The notes below the pieces were generated by a model. That model ran no database searches. It worked only from the letters and a program-made list of their open reading frames with translations, and was not told the origin of the DNA. Positions 1 through 7,536 of a stretch of 59,301 bases of DNA are shown piece after piece. Position 1 is the stretch's first letter; every line of letters starts with the position of its first letter. The position numbers were made by a program, and so were the translations under genes. Location: assembly GCA_001875365.1 (NCBI GenBank), contig MIYX01000018.1, positions 1 through 59,301 on the forward strand, read 5' to 3'. The DNA is from Marine Group III euryarchaeote CG-Epi4 (GTDB taxonomy: Archaea > Thermoplasmatota > Poseidoniia > MGIII > CG-Epi1).

Positions 1-572
1 CAAAGTACAAAATCTGCTGGATGTTTCTTTCTGCCATCAACTGCAACTCTAGAACCTGCTCTCATATCTTCCAATCTTTGACCTGTTAAAGTTCCAAACT
101 TATTTGATGCTGAAATTACATTAAAATATACATCTGGTGCCAAAGCCCCTTCTATGGGTTCAGTAACATATGCATTTTCTTTTTCAATTAAATCACTAAT
201 TATTGTAATCATTTCTTTAATATAATCTGTAGCTTTTGGCATTATTGTAGGTGGTTTAACCTGCAATTTGGCCAAATCATCTTGAGTTCTTTCAATATAT
301 TTCTCAGTGAGCTCTTCAAACTTCACGCCTTCCTCATTTGCCCTTCTAATTATTTTATCATCGATATCAGTATGATTCTGAACAAAATTAACTTCATACC
401 CGCTGTATTCAAGCCATCTACGAATAACATCAAATGCAATGTAAGTTCTTGCATGACCTAAATGCATATCATTGTAAACGGTCAAACCACAGACATACAT
501 ACCAACTTTATTCTCTTCTATAGATTTAAAATCTTCAACTTTGCGTGTGGCTGTATTGTACACTCTAAGCAC
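1..572 (-). CDS. cysS: Cysteinyl-tRNA synthetase, 5' part (runs off the window)
   Basis: Charges tRNA-Cys with cysteine in the cytoplasm. Translating the minus strand from a GTG at 572 gives a class I synthetase N-terminus: VYNTATRKVEDF, then the nucleotide-binding VYVCG-like strand and a HIGH-type motif (NDMHLGHAR). Further on come NFVQNHTDIDDKII, typical of CysRS, and PDVYFNV. The last visible residues are HPADFVL, just before the family's usual tryptophan; the catalytic core's remainder and the KMSKS loop lie beyond base 1. No ATG or other in-frame start lies upstream before the divergent fpg gene, so GTG is chosen. The gap to fpg is 46 bases and probably holds both promoters. Identity is secure; the start is moderately so. 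Confidence 0.9.
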   Translation of the reverse strand, partial: MLRVYNTATRKVEDFKSIEENKVGMYVCGLTVYNDMHLGHARTYIAFDVIRRWLEYSGYEVNFVQNHTDIDDKIIRRANEEGVKFEELTEKYIERTQDDLAKLQVKPPTIMPKATDYIKEMITIISDLIEKENAYVTEPIEGALAPDVYFNVISASNKFGTLTGQRLEDMRAGSRVAVDGRKKHPADFVL

Positions 573-618
573 AATATTGTAAGGACAGGAGATTAAAACT
601 GTCTGCCTTGGTGTTACA

Positions 619-1416
619 ATGCCTGAATTGCCTGAAGTAGATTCATATCGAACTGGTCTTGATAAAATGATTAAGGGATGGAAATTAAAAGGCGGAAGAT
701 CTGTTTGGTCAAAAGCTTGCACAGATGATTTTAGTAAAATCAAAAATCAAGAAATTATTGGGTTTGATAGACGTGGAAAATATCTTATCATAATATTATC
801 TAAAAATTACATCATAGTACATCTAAGAATGACAGGGAGAATTGATGTTGGTGATGAAACTCCAAAGTATACTACCGTTGAATTTGACTTTAAGAATGGA
901 CAAAAAATGTTCCTTGTTGACTACAGAAAATTCGGTAGAGTATGGATTACTGATAATCCTGATTCTATCGTTAGTCACTTAGGCATTGAACCGTTAAGTT
1001 CGAAGTTCACGCTAAAAAAATTCAATGAATTAATTGAAAGAAGAAGTGGTACTATCAAACCCTTATTGCTTAATCAGGGATTTATTGCTGGAATAGGCAA
1101 TTATCTAGCTGATGAAATTCTATTTCGATCTAGTTTACATCCTTTAAGGAAAGCTAATACATTATCAAAGAAAGAAATAGCTAAACTACATGATTCAATA
1201 AAATATGTAATAAAAAAATCTATAGATTATGGAGGTACAACTTTCTTAACTTTCAGAGGACCTGAAGGAAAGAAAGGTGAATTCTGGAAAAAACTGCAAG
1301 TTTTTAGGAAGACTAATGAGCCTTGTCCACATTGTGGAAGACCAATAAAGAGAATTGTTGTTGGTCAAAGAGGCACACATCTTTGTGAAAACAAGCAAAA
1401 GCTTCGAAATTATTGA
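619..1416 (+). CDS. fpg: Fpg/Nei-family DNA glycosylase
   Basis: Removes oxidised purines from DNA and nicks the abasic strand (base-excision repair). The 265-aa protein has the full family layout. It begins MPELPEV, whose processed N-terminal Pro and following Glu are catalytic. RRGKYL near residue 55 carries the hairpin lysine. The H2TH segment GFIAGIGNYLADEILF lies around residues 152-167, and a C-terminal zinc finger begins at C236. That finger is odd: C236, C239 and C256 are present, but the position of the fourth cysteine (about 259) is lysine. Fpg proteins are common in bacteria and patchy in archaea, so an old transfer is plausible. Distinguishing Fpg from Nei substrate specificity is not possible from sequence alone. 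Confidence 0.93.
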   Translation: MPELPEVDSYRTGLDKMIKGWKLKGGRSVWSKACTDDFSKIKNQEIIGFDRRGKYLIIILSKNYIIVHLRMTGRIDVGDETPKYTTVEFDFKNGQKMFLVDYRKFGRVWITDNPDSIVSHLGIEPLSSKFTLKKFNELIERRSGTIKPLLLNQGFIAGIGNYLADEILFRSSLHPLRKANTLSKKEIAKLHDSIKYVIKKSIDYGGTTFLTFRGPEGKKGEFWKKLQVFRKTNEPCPHCGRPIKRIVVGQRGTHLCENKQKLRNY

Positions 1417-1421
1417 TTAAT

Positions 1422-1429
1422 ATTATATA
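1422..1429 (+). promoter_or_regulatory. Probable TATA box of the GTPase-V4R-TPR run
   Basis: ATTATATA lies in the 50-base gap after fpg, 38 bases before the GTPase ATG. The spacing would give a transcript start about 12-18 bases before that codon. The position suits an archaeal TATA element. No BRE was scored. Confidence 0.45.
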
Positions 1430-1466
1430 GAGTCTCAACTGTAATCATATCTCGAGGTTAGAAACC

Positions 1467-2003
1467 ATGATGGCTGCTAAAAAAGTATCAAAGAAAATTG
1501 TTGTCCTAGGAGACCCCGCTGTAGGAAAGACTAGTTTAATCCGTCGATTCGTTATAAACGCTTTCGATGACAAATACCTAACTACAATCGGAGCAAAGAT
1601 CGTAAAGAAGGAAGTGCAACTGAGATCTGGCGGAGCTAAGCCAGACATTGATGTTACCTTAATGATTTGGGATGTTGCTGGACAAAAAACACTAGGAAAT
1701 GTGAAACAAGCATATTATCGTGGTTCTGAAGGTGCAATGATTGTTTGTGATATAACAAGGCGCGAAACCTTACTGTCGACTATAGACTGGATTAAGACCT
1801 TGATGCAAGTGACCGGTGAAATCCCTGTTGTCCTTCTTGCGAACAAATGTGATTTGATGGACAAAGCATTGTTCGGCGAAAAAGAAATGTCTGAAGTTTC
1901 TAAGAAGCTGAATGCTCCATTTATGATGACATCTGCAAAAGATGGACGTAATGTTGGGGAAGCTTTCCAAAATATTTCGGAAAGTATGGTCGAGGGAATG
2001 TAA
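1467..2003 (+). CDS. Rab/Ras-like small GTPase
   Basis: A 178-aa single-domain GTPase of the eukaryote-like Ras superfamily. All five G motifs are intact: G1 GDPAVGKTS (15-23); G2 threonine T40 within YLTTIG, as in Rab1; G3 WDVAGQ (68-73), keeping the catalytic glutamine; G4 NKCD (126-129); G5 TSAK (155-158). RRET and AYYRG around residues 83-101 are also Rab-like. It ends VEGM with no C-terminal cysteine, so it is not prenylated like Rab and must reach any membrane through a partner. Two tandem ATGs begin the gene; either could be used. It is followed 17 bases later by a V4R gene and then a TPR gene, all on one strand, which suggests a GTPase switch with dedicated partners. The family call is firm; the cellular role is unknown. 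Confidence 0.93.
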   Translation: MMAAKKVSKKIVVLGDPAVGKTSLIRRFVINAFDDKYLTTIGAKIVKKEVQLRSGGAKPDIDVTLMIWDVAGQKTLGNVKQAYYRGSEGAMIVCDITRRETLLSTIDWIKTLMQVTGEIPVVLLANKCDLMDKALFGEKEMSEVSKKLNAPFMMTSAKDGRNVGEAFQNISESMVEGM

Positions 2004-2005
2004 GA

Positions 2006-2020
2006 AGGGCCCGAAGCCCT
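2006..2020 (+). repeat. Short perfect hairpin before the V4R start codon
   Basis: AGGGC, loop CCGAA, then GCCCT, ending directly against the ATG at 2021. It fills almost the whole gap between the GTPase stop and the V4R start. Five strong base pairs in this AT-rich genome stand out. It may modulate translation of the second gene relative to the GTPase, or be chance. Confidence 0.5.
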
Positions 2021-2470
2021 ATGGACGATTTCTACGATACAGACATTGGAGTACAAACTTCAGATATCTTAGTACTGCCAAGTGCATTTCTAGGCACGCT
2101 TTGGACTGAATTGCAATCTCTTGGAATAGATAATGCTAGAAATATAATGTTCAAATGTGGACATACTGTAGGCGTAAACTTGTCAGTTAATTATGCTGGA
2201 ATGGGCACTGATGATTTGGATATGGTACTTAATCAAGCATGGGCTGAGGCTGGTTTAGGCCACCTATTCGTTTTAGATACTAATGTTGAAAAAGTTATTG
2301 TTAAAGTTGAAAATCTATTAGAAATAGGGATTATTGGTAAAGAAAATAATTGTGATTTTACATCTGGTTGCTTAGCTGGAGTACTTGAAGGCCTCCTACA
2401 ACAACCTTATAGCGTGGCTGAAGATATGGTTGGAGAAGAGGAAAGAGTCTTCACATTCGAGAAAAAATAA
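2021..2470 (+). CDS. V4R-domain protein (Bet3/TRAPP-like fold)
   Basis: A 149-aa protein whose C-terminal part (about 111-146) matches the V4R signature: CDFTSGCLAG, then a leucine-rich helix, then a conserved acidic turn (AEDMVGEEERVFTFE). V4R is a small ligand- or partner-binding domain of bacteria and archaea. The literature (Podar and colleagues) proposes it as the ancestor of Bet3-type TRAPP subunits, which form part of the exchange factor for Rab1/Ypt1. Cysteines at 46, 111 and 117 could bind metal or be redox active. Its position between a Rab-like GTPase and a TPR protein makes a GTPase partner or exchange-factor role attractive, but that is inference. I see no signal peptide or membrane segment. 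Confidence 0.8.
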   Translation: MDDFYDTDIGVQTSDILVLPSAFLGTLWTELQSLGIDNARNIMFKCGHTVGVNLSVNYAGMGTDDLDMVLNQAWAEAGLGHLFVLDTNVEKVIVKVENLLEIGIIGKENNCDFTSGCLAGVLEGLLQQPYSVAEDMVGEEERVFTFEKK

Positions 2471-2472
2471 AT

Positions 2473-3381
2473 ATGGCCGGAAATTGGAAAAAAACACTTG
2501 ATGATTTACTCTATAATGGTGACCTTGATGGAGCTTACAATTTACTTGATGGAATTCTAAGAGATAATTCTGGAGATATTAAAGCTAGGATTGCATTTGG
2601 TAAAGTCCAATATGAGCTTGGCGATCCTGACAATGCAAGAAATACATTTGAAACTGTTCTTAAGCAGAGTCCTAATCATCCTGAAGCTTTGAAGGGAAGA
2701 GCTGAAGTTTGTGAACTCTTAGGTGATTATGAAGAAGCAATAAGGTCTTACCACCAAGCTACACAACAAGCGCCTAAGGATATTGATACATGGAAGTCTA
2801 TGGGTATTTTATTGACTAAGTTAAAGAAATTCGGTAAAGCTGACAAGTGCTGGAATGCGATTTTACGATTAAACCCTAGAGATGCTGAAGCTTGGTACAA
2901 CAAAGGTTACGCTAAGATGCTTGTTCAAAAATATGATGACGCGGAAAAATGTTTGAAGAAAGCAATCAAATTCAAACCAGATATGAAAGAAGCTCACAAT
3001 GATTTAGTACTAGTACTTAGGAAAAAAGGAGATAATAAATCCGCTCTAAAAGTTTGTTCTCATGCCTTAAAATCACACGAAAATGACGATACTCTACATC
3101 GAAATAAAGGAAATATCCTTTATGCTCTGGACGAATCCGAAAAAGCTCTAGAAGCTTTTGAAAAAGCCTTGGACTTGAATCCGTATGTTGTTGATACTTG
3201 GGTTAACAAGGGTACTGTGCTTTGGAAAGGCTTAACGGAAAGAGAAAAAGCCCTAGCAGCTTTTGACAAAGCTTTAGAAATTAATCCTAACTTCATGGCT
3301 GCTGTTGACTCAAGAATAAACCTCATGGCTGAAATTAAAGCAAATAGGCCCCCTTTCTGGAAAAGAATATTCGGTGGATAA
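2473..3381 (+). CDS. TPR-repeat scaffold protein
   Basis: A 302-aa protein made almost entirely of 34-residue tetratricopeptide repeats, about eight from residue 35 to 285. Repeats of the type AWYNKGYAKMLVQKYDDAEK and ALEAFEKALDLNP are canonical. TPR arrays bind peptides or proteins and commonly act as scaffolds. The C-terminus leaves the repeat pattern and ends RPPFWKRIFGG, a basic, aromatic tail that could touch membrane or a partner. It starts two bases after the V4R stop, so translation is probably coupled. No enzyme domain is visible. It is the natural third partner of the GTPase/V4R pair. Confidence 0.88.
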   Translation: MAGNWKKTLDDLLYNGDLDGAYNLLDGILRDNSGDIKARIAFGKVQYELGDPDNARNTFETVLKQSPNHPEALKGRAEVCELLGDYEEAIRSYHQATQQAPKDIDTWKSMGILLTKLKKFGKADKCWNAILRLNPRDAEAWYNKGYAKMLVQKYDDAEKCLKKAIKFKPDMKEAHNDLVLVLRKKGDNKSALKVCSHALKSHENDDTLHRNKGNILYALDESEKALEAFEKALDLNPYVVDTWVNKGTVLWKGLTEREKALAAFDKALEINPNFMAAVDSRINLMAEIKANRPPFWKRIFGG

Positions 3382-3395
3382 TTCTAAGCCAATTT

Positions 3396-3629
3396 ATGAA
3401 AAATTATACTCAATCTAACGATGACGTGGAATTATTAATACAAAAAGCTCGTTTAGCCTTTACTGATAGACAGCCGAAGGCTTTCCATGATATCTTTTCG
3501 AAAAATTGTGATGACTATATTGCTAAAGAAAATAGCTTAAATTGCATAAAATGCGGTTTAGTTGTTCCCTATTCACCAGAAATGCTTGAAGACGCAATTG
3601 AACTGTTTAAAACTCAATTTGATATCTGA
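3396..3629 (+). CDS. Small protein of unknown function with one CxxC
   Basis: Not recognised. The 77-aa product is mostly helical and acidic, with a single CIKCG motif near residue 50 and no membrane segment. It starts 14 bases after the TPR gene on the same strand and ends before the mcm promoter, so it is probably the last gene of the GTPase-V4R-TPR transcript. One CxxC is half a zinc site; a dimer could complete one. It is probably a real gene because of its compact spacing and archaeal codon use. Confidence 0.6.
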   Translation: MKNYTQSNDDVELLIQKARLAFTDRQPKAFHDIFSKNCDDYIAKENSLNCIKCGLVVPYSPEMLEDAIELFKTQFDI

Positions 3630-3639
3630 AACGATTCAC

Positions 3640-3650
3640 TTTATAAAAAT
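3640..3650 (+). promoter_or_regulatory. Probable TATA box of mcm
   Basis: TTTATAAAAAT lies in the 89-base gap before mcm, about 70-79 bases ahead of its TTG start. If used, the mRNA would have a leader of roughly 40-50 bases. No repeated origin-recognition element is visible in this gap. Confidence 0.45.
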
Positions 3651-3718
3651 CTAACCGTAAAATATTTAGTAAAAGTCCACAGGCAGATTTTTATTGACCG
3701 CCCGCATGAATATAGTCC

Positions 3719-5956
3719 TTGGCTAACGATATACCGCTCGAAGAATTAATGGAACTCTGGCGTTCCTTTTTTCAAGATTCTAGAAACAGACCTGTAGATA
3801 AGTTTGGAAAAGAAGCTTCAGCCCCAAAATGTACTATGTGCGAAGGCACTGGTGAGTACGAAGGAAAACTCTGCCCAAAGTGTAAAGGGGAAAGAGTTGA
3901 CTCTGAAAGTATTCCAACTTACAGTGATGAAATCCAGAAAGTATCAAGAGAATATCCTGACGGAGAAAGATCGGTTAGTGTAACTTGGGAAGCTGTAGCT
4001 GACTTTAATGGAAGATTGTCTAGTAATCTAAGATGGAACCTAGATGAAACTTTAGAATCTGCAAAGTATGTTGTTCAAGAATTCATTGATGAAGATACAA
4101 AGCAGAGAGTTAGAGAAGAACACCGTACAAAGATAGATTTAGATGTTGTGCCTGTTGGAATTCCTGATGAATTATATGAAGTTGAAATTAGTGGATTAAG
4201 AAAAGAACATCTTTATCGAACTGTAAAGCTTAGAGGACTTGTAAGAAAAGCAACACCCGTTCGTCCTAGAATGGAAATAGGAAATTTTGAATGTGATTGG
4301 GAAAGACATCGTAACTCATTCATACAAGATTTTTTCACAATAAAAGAACCTACTCGTTGTACTTCTGAGGGTTGTAAATGTACGGATTTCAAATTGAGAG
4401 ATGATTTATCGCAATATATTGATTCCCAGAAGATAGAAATTCAAGAATTCCCGGAAGATTTACCACCTGGTGCTCAACCTGAAAGATTATCAGCATATTT
4501 TGAAAGTTCATTAGCCCATAAAGTTCAACCTGGCGATAGAGTTGCTCTTGTTGGGATTATTAAACCAAAAGCTCAATTCCAAGGAAGAAGGCAAAAAAGT
4601 GAGTTTGATATCTACCTTTATGCACATAGTATTGATGAAAGAGTAGGTGAAGACGAAGATGTAGAACCTACCCCTTCTGAACTTATAGAGATAAAGGAGC
4701 TGGCACTTCGTGAGGATATAGCTAATAGAATTAGAGATTCTTTGGCGCCAGCTATATTCGGAATGGAATGGGAAAAAAGTGCACTAGCACTACAACAGTT
4801 TGGTGGAGTTGACAAAGAATTACCAGATGGAACAAGAATTAGAGGTGATATTCACATGCTAATGATGGGAGATCCTGGTTTAGCTAAGTCACAGCTTTTG
4901 CGATCAGCTTCAAGAATCGCACCAAGAGGCGTTATGGCTACAGGTAAATCAACATCTGCTGCAGGACTAACTGCTGCTGCCGTGAGAGATGAATTTGGTG
5001 AAGGAAGATGGAGTTTAGAAGCTGGAACGCTTGTACTAGCTTCAGGAGGTATTGCTTGTATTGATGAGATAGATAAAATGTCTGAGGAGGACCGTTCTGC
5101 TATGCACGAAGCTATGGAACAGCAAACTATCAGTATTGCGAAAGCTGGAATAAATGCCCAACTGAAATCTAAATGTTCTGTTCTTGCTGCAGCAAATCCA
5201 AAGAGAAGTCGTTTCGATATGACTATGCCTTTACCATCCCAGGTAAACATGCCTGTTTCACTCTTAAGCCGCTTTGATATTTTCTTTATAATTACAGATT
5301 CGCCTGATCCTGATAGAGACAAATTACTAGCTGACAGAATATTAGAAAGTCACAGGGCTGGAGAAACAATGATCCCGGGAGAAGTTGCTGATGTAGAAAC
5401 TGCTAAATCACTCGAAGGCCCAATAGATTCAAGGCTATTGAAATTGTACATTGCATACGCTCGAAGATTGAGACCTGTAATGACACATCAAGCGCAGAAT
5501 AGAATCAAAGAACACTATACTAAACTTCGAAATGTTTATCATAATTTGGATGACCAAGATAAGACAATGCCGATCACACCCAGGCAATTAGAATCTATAA
5601 TTCGATTGGCTGAAGCAAATGCAAAAATGCATCTTTCAGAAACTGTTGATTTAAAACATGCTGAGCGGGCTATTGATTTGATGGAATTATTCCTGAAAGT
5701 CACGCTAGGCGGAGACGTTGATTTCGCCTTTTTTGGAGCTGATGCAAAACAAAGGAGAAAAGAAACAGATCCGAGAATGATACTACTAGATTTACTTGCT
5801 AGCGGCCCCCCTGAAGGTATGGATAAAAACGAAATATTAGATTTAATGGATGAAAAAGGATTCAATCGGAAGAAATCTGAAACTCTTCTAGATGGAATGG
5901 TTGAGAGTGGTGACGGAATACTACGTGACGGTTACGATAAATATAGAAAAAACTAA
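3719..5956 (+). CDS. mcm: Replicative helicase MCM
   Basis: Hexameric 3'-5' helicase that unwinds DNA at forks. In the 745-aa protein, the N-terminal domain carries a C/H-C-C zinc site (C192, H197, C214, C219) and OB-fold sequence. The AAA+ core has Walker A GDPGLAKS (384-391), Walker B CIDE (447-450), sensor 1 AANP (490-493) and arginine finger SRFD (R518). A winged-helix tail ends the protein. Unusual is an extra N-terminal cysteine cluster, C38, C41, C52 and C55, of DnaJ type (CxxCxGxG, then CxxCxG), absent from standard archaeal MCMs as I know them. The TTG start is forced because an in-frame TAG lies at 3713. The next gene overlaps by one base (TAATG). Confidence 0.96.
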   Translation: MANDIPLEELMELWRSFFQDSRNRPVDKFGKEASAPKCTMCEGTGEYEGKLCPKCKGERVDSESIPTYSDEIQKVSREYPDGERSVSVTWEAVADFNGRLSSNLRWNLDETLESAKYVVQEFIDEDTKQRVREEHRTKIDLDVVPVGIPDELYEVEISGLRKEHLYRTVKLRGLVRKATPVRPRMEIGNFECDWERHRNSFIQDFFTIKEPTRCTSEGCKCTDFKLRDDLSQYIDSQKIEIQEFPEDLPPGAQPERLSAYFESSLAHKVQPGDRVALVGIIKPKAQFQGRRQKSEFDIYLYAHSIDERVGEDEDVEPTPSELIEIKELALREDIANRIRDSLAPAIFGMEWEKSALALQQFGGVDKELPDGTRIRGDIHMLMMGDPGLAKSQLLRSASRIAPRGVMATGKSTSAAGLTAAAVRDEFGEGRWSLEAGTLVLASGGIACIDEIDKMSEEDRSAMHEAMEQQTISIAKAGINAQLKSKCSVLAAANPKRSRFDMTMPLPSQVNMPVSLLSRFDIFFIITDSPDPDRDKLLADRILESHRAGETMIPGEVADVETAKSLEGPIDSRLLKLYIAYARRLRPVMTHQAQNRIKEHYTKLRNVYHNLDDQDKTMPITPRQLESIIRLAEANAKMHLSETVDLKHAERAIDLMELFLKVTLGGDVDFAFFGADAKQRRKETDPRMILLDLLASGPPEGMDKNEILDLMDEKGFNRKKSETLLDGMVESGDGILRDGYDKYRKN

Positions 5957-6543
5957 TGAATAGTAAGGTATTATTTAATTCTCCAGATTTTGTAAGACCA
6001 AAACCTGAATTGGAACAATATTCTACACCTCCCGATATTGCCTTTGAAATAATCAAGAAAGTAAATTCTGCAGGTAATTTGTCCGGAAAAGTAGCTGATT
6101 TAGGATGCGGAACTGGAAGGCTAGCAATCGCTGCCGCAATACTTGGAGCTGAAGTTACAGGATTTGAAATAGATGAAGAGGCAATTAATGTTGCAGAAGA
6201 ATATTCAAAGAGAGAAAATTTAGAAATCAGATGGGTTACTAAACCTATAGAGGCAATTGAAGATAAATTTGATACCGTCATTATGAACCCTCCATTTGGA
6301 TCGCAAAGACCCGGAGCTGACAAGATATTTCTAAAGAAAGCAATGGACATTGCAAAAAATGTATGGACTATACATTTATCCGAAACTAGAAAATTTATAG
6401 AAAAAACTGTGGAAAACCATAACTGCCAAATAATTGAGTTATATGGATTTGATTATCCACTAAGGAAGAGTATGCCTTTCCATTCAAAGAACAGTAGTAC
6501 CGAGAACGCAATCCTTTATCATATAGCCTCTCTGCCAAAATAA
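5956..6543 (+). CDS. METTL5-like RNA N6-adenine methyltransferase
   Basis: A 195-aa class I SAM-dependent methyltransferase. Motif I is VADLGCGTGRL (47-57) and the catalytic motif IV is NPPFG near residue 112, the amino-adenine signature. The size, the early catalytic motif and the SQRPGAD segment fit the METTL5/COG2263 family, which methylates adenine in small-subunit rRNA in eukaryotes. The exact archaeal target is not shown by sequence. It overlaps mcm by one base and csl4 by one base, so all three are probably co-transcribed, linking replication, RNA modification and RNA decay. Confidence 0.85.
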   Translation: MNSKVLFNSPDFVRPKPELEQYSTPPDIAFEIIKKVNSAGNLSGKVADLGCGTGRLAIAAAILGAEVTGFEIDEEAINVAEEYSKRENLEIRWVTKPIEAIEDKFDTVIMNPPFGSQRPGADKIFLKKAMDIAKNVWTIHLSETRKFIEKTVENHNCQIIELYGFDYPLRKSMPFHSKNSSTENAILYHIASLPK

Positions 6544-7091
6544 TGAAGCAACCCGGTGATGTACTAGCAAGCGCAATGGAATATATGCCTGGAAAAGGTG
6601 TTTACGAAGACAATGGGGAATTAATAGCTGGAGTATGCGGAACCGTCAAAGAAGATACTGAAAATATGATAATAAGCATTGAACCGTCTGTATCTACACC
6701 TGTTGAATTTAATGAAGGAGATAAGGTCTTTGGTAAGATTCAAAGTGTGCGCGATAGTATGGTTTCTGTTGAAGTTTTGAAAATAAAAGGTGTTAAAAGA
6801 TCAATAGGGAATTACACAGTAGGAACATTACATATTGCAAAAATGTCAAAGGATTTCGTTTCGAACATTAGAGAATTGTACCAAGTAAATGATTTGATTC
6901 AAGCTACTGTAATAAAGGCAAAACCTGCAATTGAATTAACAACCAGTCATGGGGATGATGGTGTTGTTTATGCAAAATGTGATGTAACACATGAGGACCT
7001 AAAGGTAGTCGATGGGAAGCTATGGTCAGAAGAATTAAGAAAAGTTGTTAATCGCAAAATTTCCAAACAATATGGGAAAATCAAAGTTTAG
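6543..7091 (+). CDS. csl4: Exosome RNA-binding subunit Csl4
   Basis: Cap subunit of the archaeal RNA exosome, recruiting RNA and DnaG to the Rrp41/Rrp42 ring. The 182-aa protein starts with the typical N-terminal domain (KQPGDVLASAMEYMPGKGVY), followed by an S1 domain (about 60-140: GDKVFGKIQSV and GTLHIAKMS). The final 37 residues align with the usual zinc ribbon, but only C146 of the four cysteines remains; the second pair position reads LWSEEL. The ribbon is therefore degenerate. Its 3' end overlaps the next gene by 20 bases. Confidence 0.88.
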   Translation: MKQPGDVLASAMEYMPGKGVYEDNGELIAGVCGTVKEDTENMIISIEPSVSTPVEFNEGDKVFGKIQSVRDSMVSVEVLKIKGVKRSIGNYTVGTLHIAKMSKDFVSNIRELYQVNDLIQATVIKAKPAIELTTSHGDDGVVYAKCDVTHEDLKVVDGKLWSEELRKVVNRKISKQYGKIKV

Positions 7092-7536
7092 TTTAGCTAT
7101 TCTAGCTCTATTATTACTTTCACCAAACACTACTGGAGAGGTACAAATAACTGCAAATGGAGAATCTAACATACTATTCGTAGATTCTGGTCAAACGATA
7201 ACGTTCAATGCAAAGGGTATCGAAAATTCAACATCTGTTTTATGGGATTTTGGAAGAAATATAAATGGACCTGACACTAGATATTCTAATCTTAGTTTAA
7301 TAGAGCATACTGTACACGCCTCAGGGAGATATAACGTAACACTGACAGCATCCTATGAAAATGAAGAAAATATTGTTAAAAAAATCATTATAATAGTATC
7401 TTTTGAAGAAACTTTTGAAGAAGAAATTGTTCATAGTGAAGCTTTATTCTTTTCAATAGCTGCTACCGAAGTTATTATGAGCCTAGGCCTAGGATATTGG
7501 ACCTCTCTTATTAGGAAAGAAAAAGTCTATCTTTGA
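7072..7536 (+). CDS. Small PKD-like membrane protein
   Basis: Unrecognised family. Starting at the ATG at 7072 gives 154 aa with a clean signal peptide (MGKSKFSLAILALLLL), a single PKD-like beta-sandwich (VLWDFGR near residue 60, then TVHASGRYNVTLTA), an acidic linker and a C-terminal membrane helix ending in LIRKEKVYL. A longer reading starts nine codons upstream but buries the signal peptide, so I prefer 7072. It overlaps csl4 by 20 bases and converges with the large PKD gene on the other strand, overlapping it by 10 bases. Probably a cell-surface adhesion or envelope protein. Confidence 0.65.
   Translation: MGKSKFSLAILALLLLSPNTTGEVQITANGESNILFVDSGQTITFNAKGIENSTSVLWDFGRNINGPDTRYSNLSLIEHTVHASGRYNVTLTASYENEENIVKKIIIIVSFEETFEEEIVHSEALFFSIAATEVIMSLGLGYWTSLIRKEKVYL

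Noticed and set aside
3630..3718. Replication origin next to mcm
   Set aside because: The gap is only 89 bases, has no repeated origin-recognition boxes and no orc1/cdc6 gene nearby.
4852..5322. 156-codon minus-strand frame inside mcm
   Set aside because: It lies opposite the conserved AAA+ core of mcm, whose motifs are unmistakable; no promoter or family match.
5862..6350. 162-codon minus-strand frame opposite the mcm end and the methyltransferase
   Set aside because: Antisense to conserved methyltransferase motifs; serine/isoleucine-rich shadow composition.
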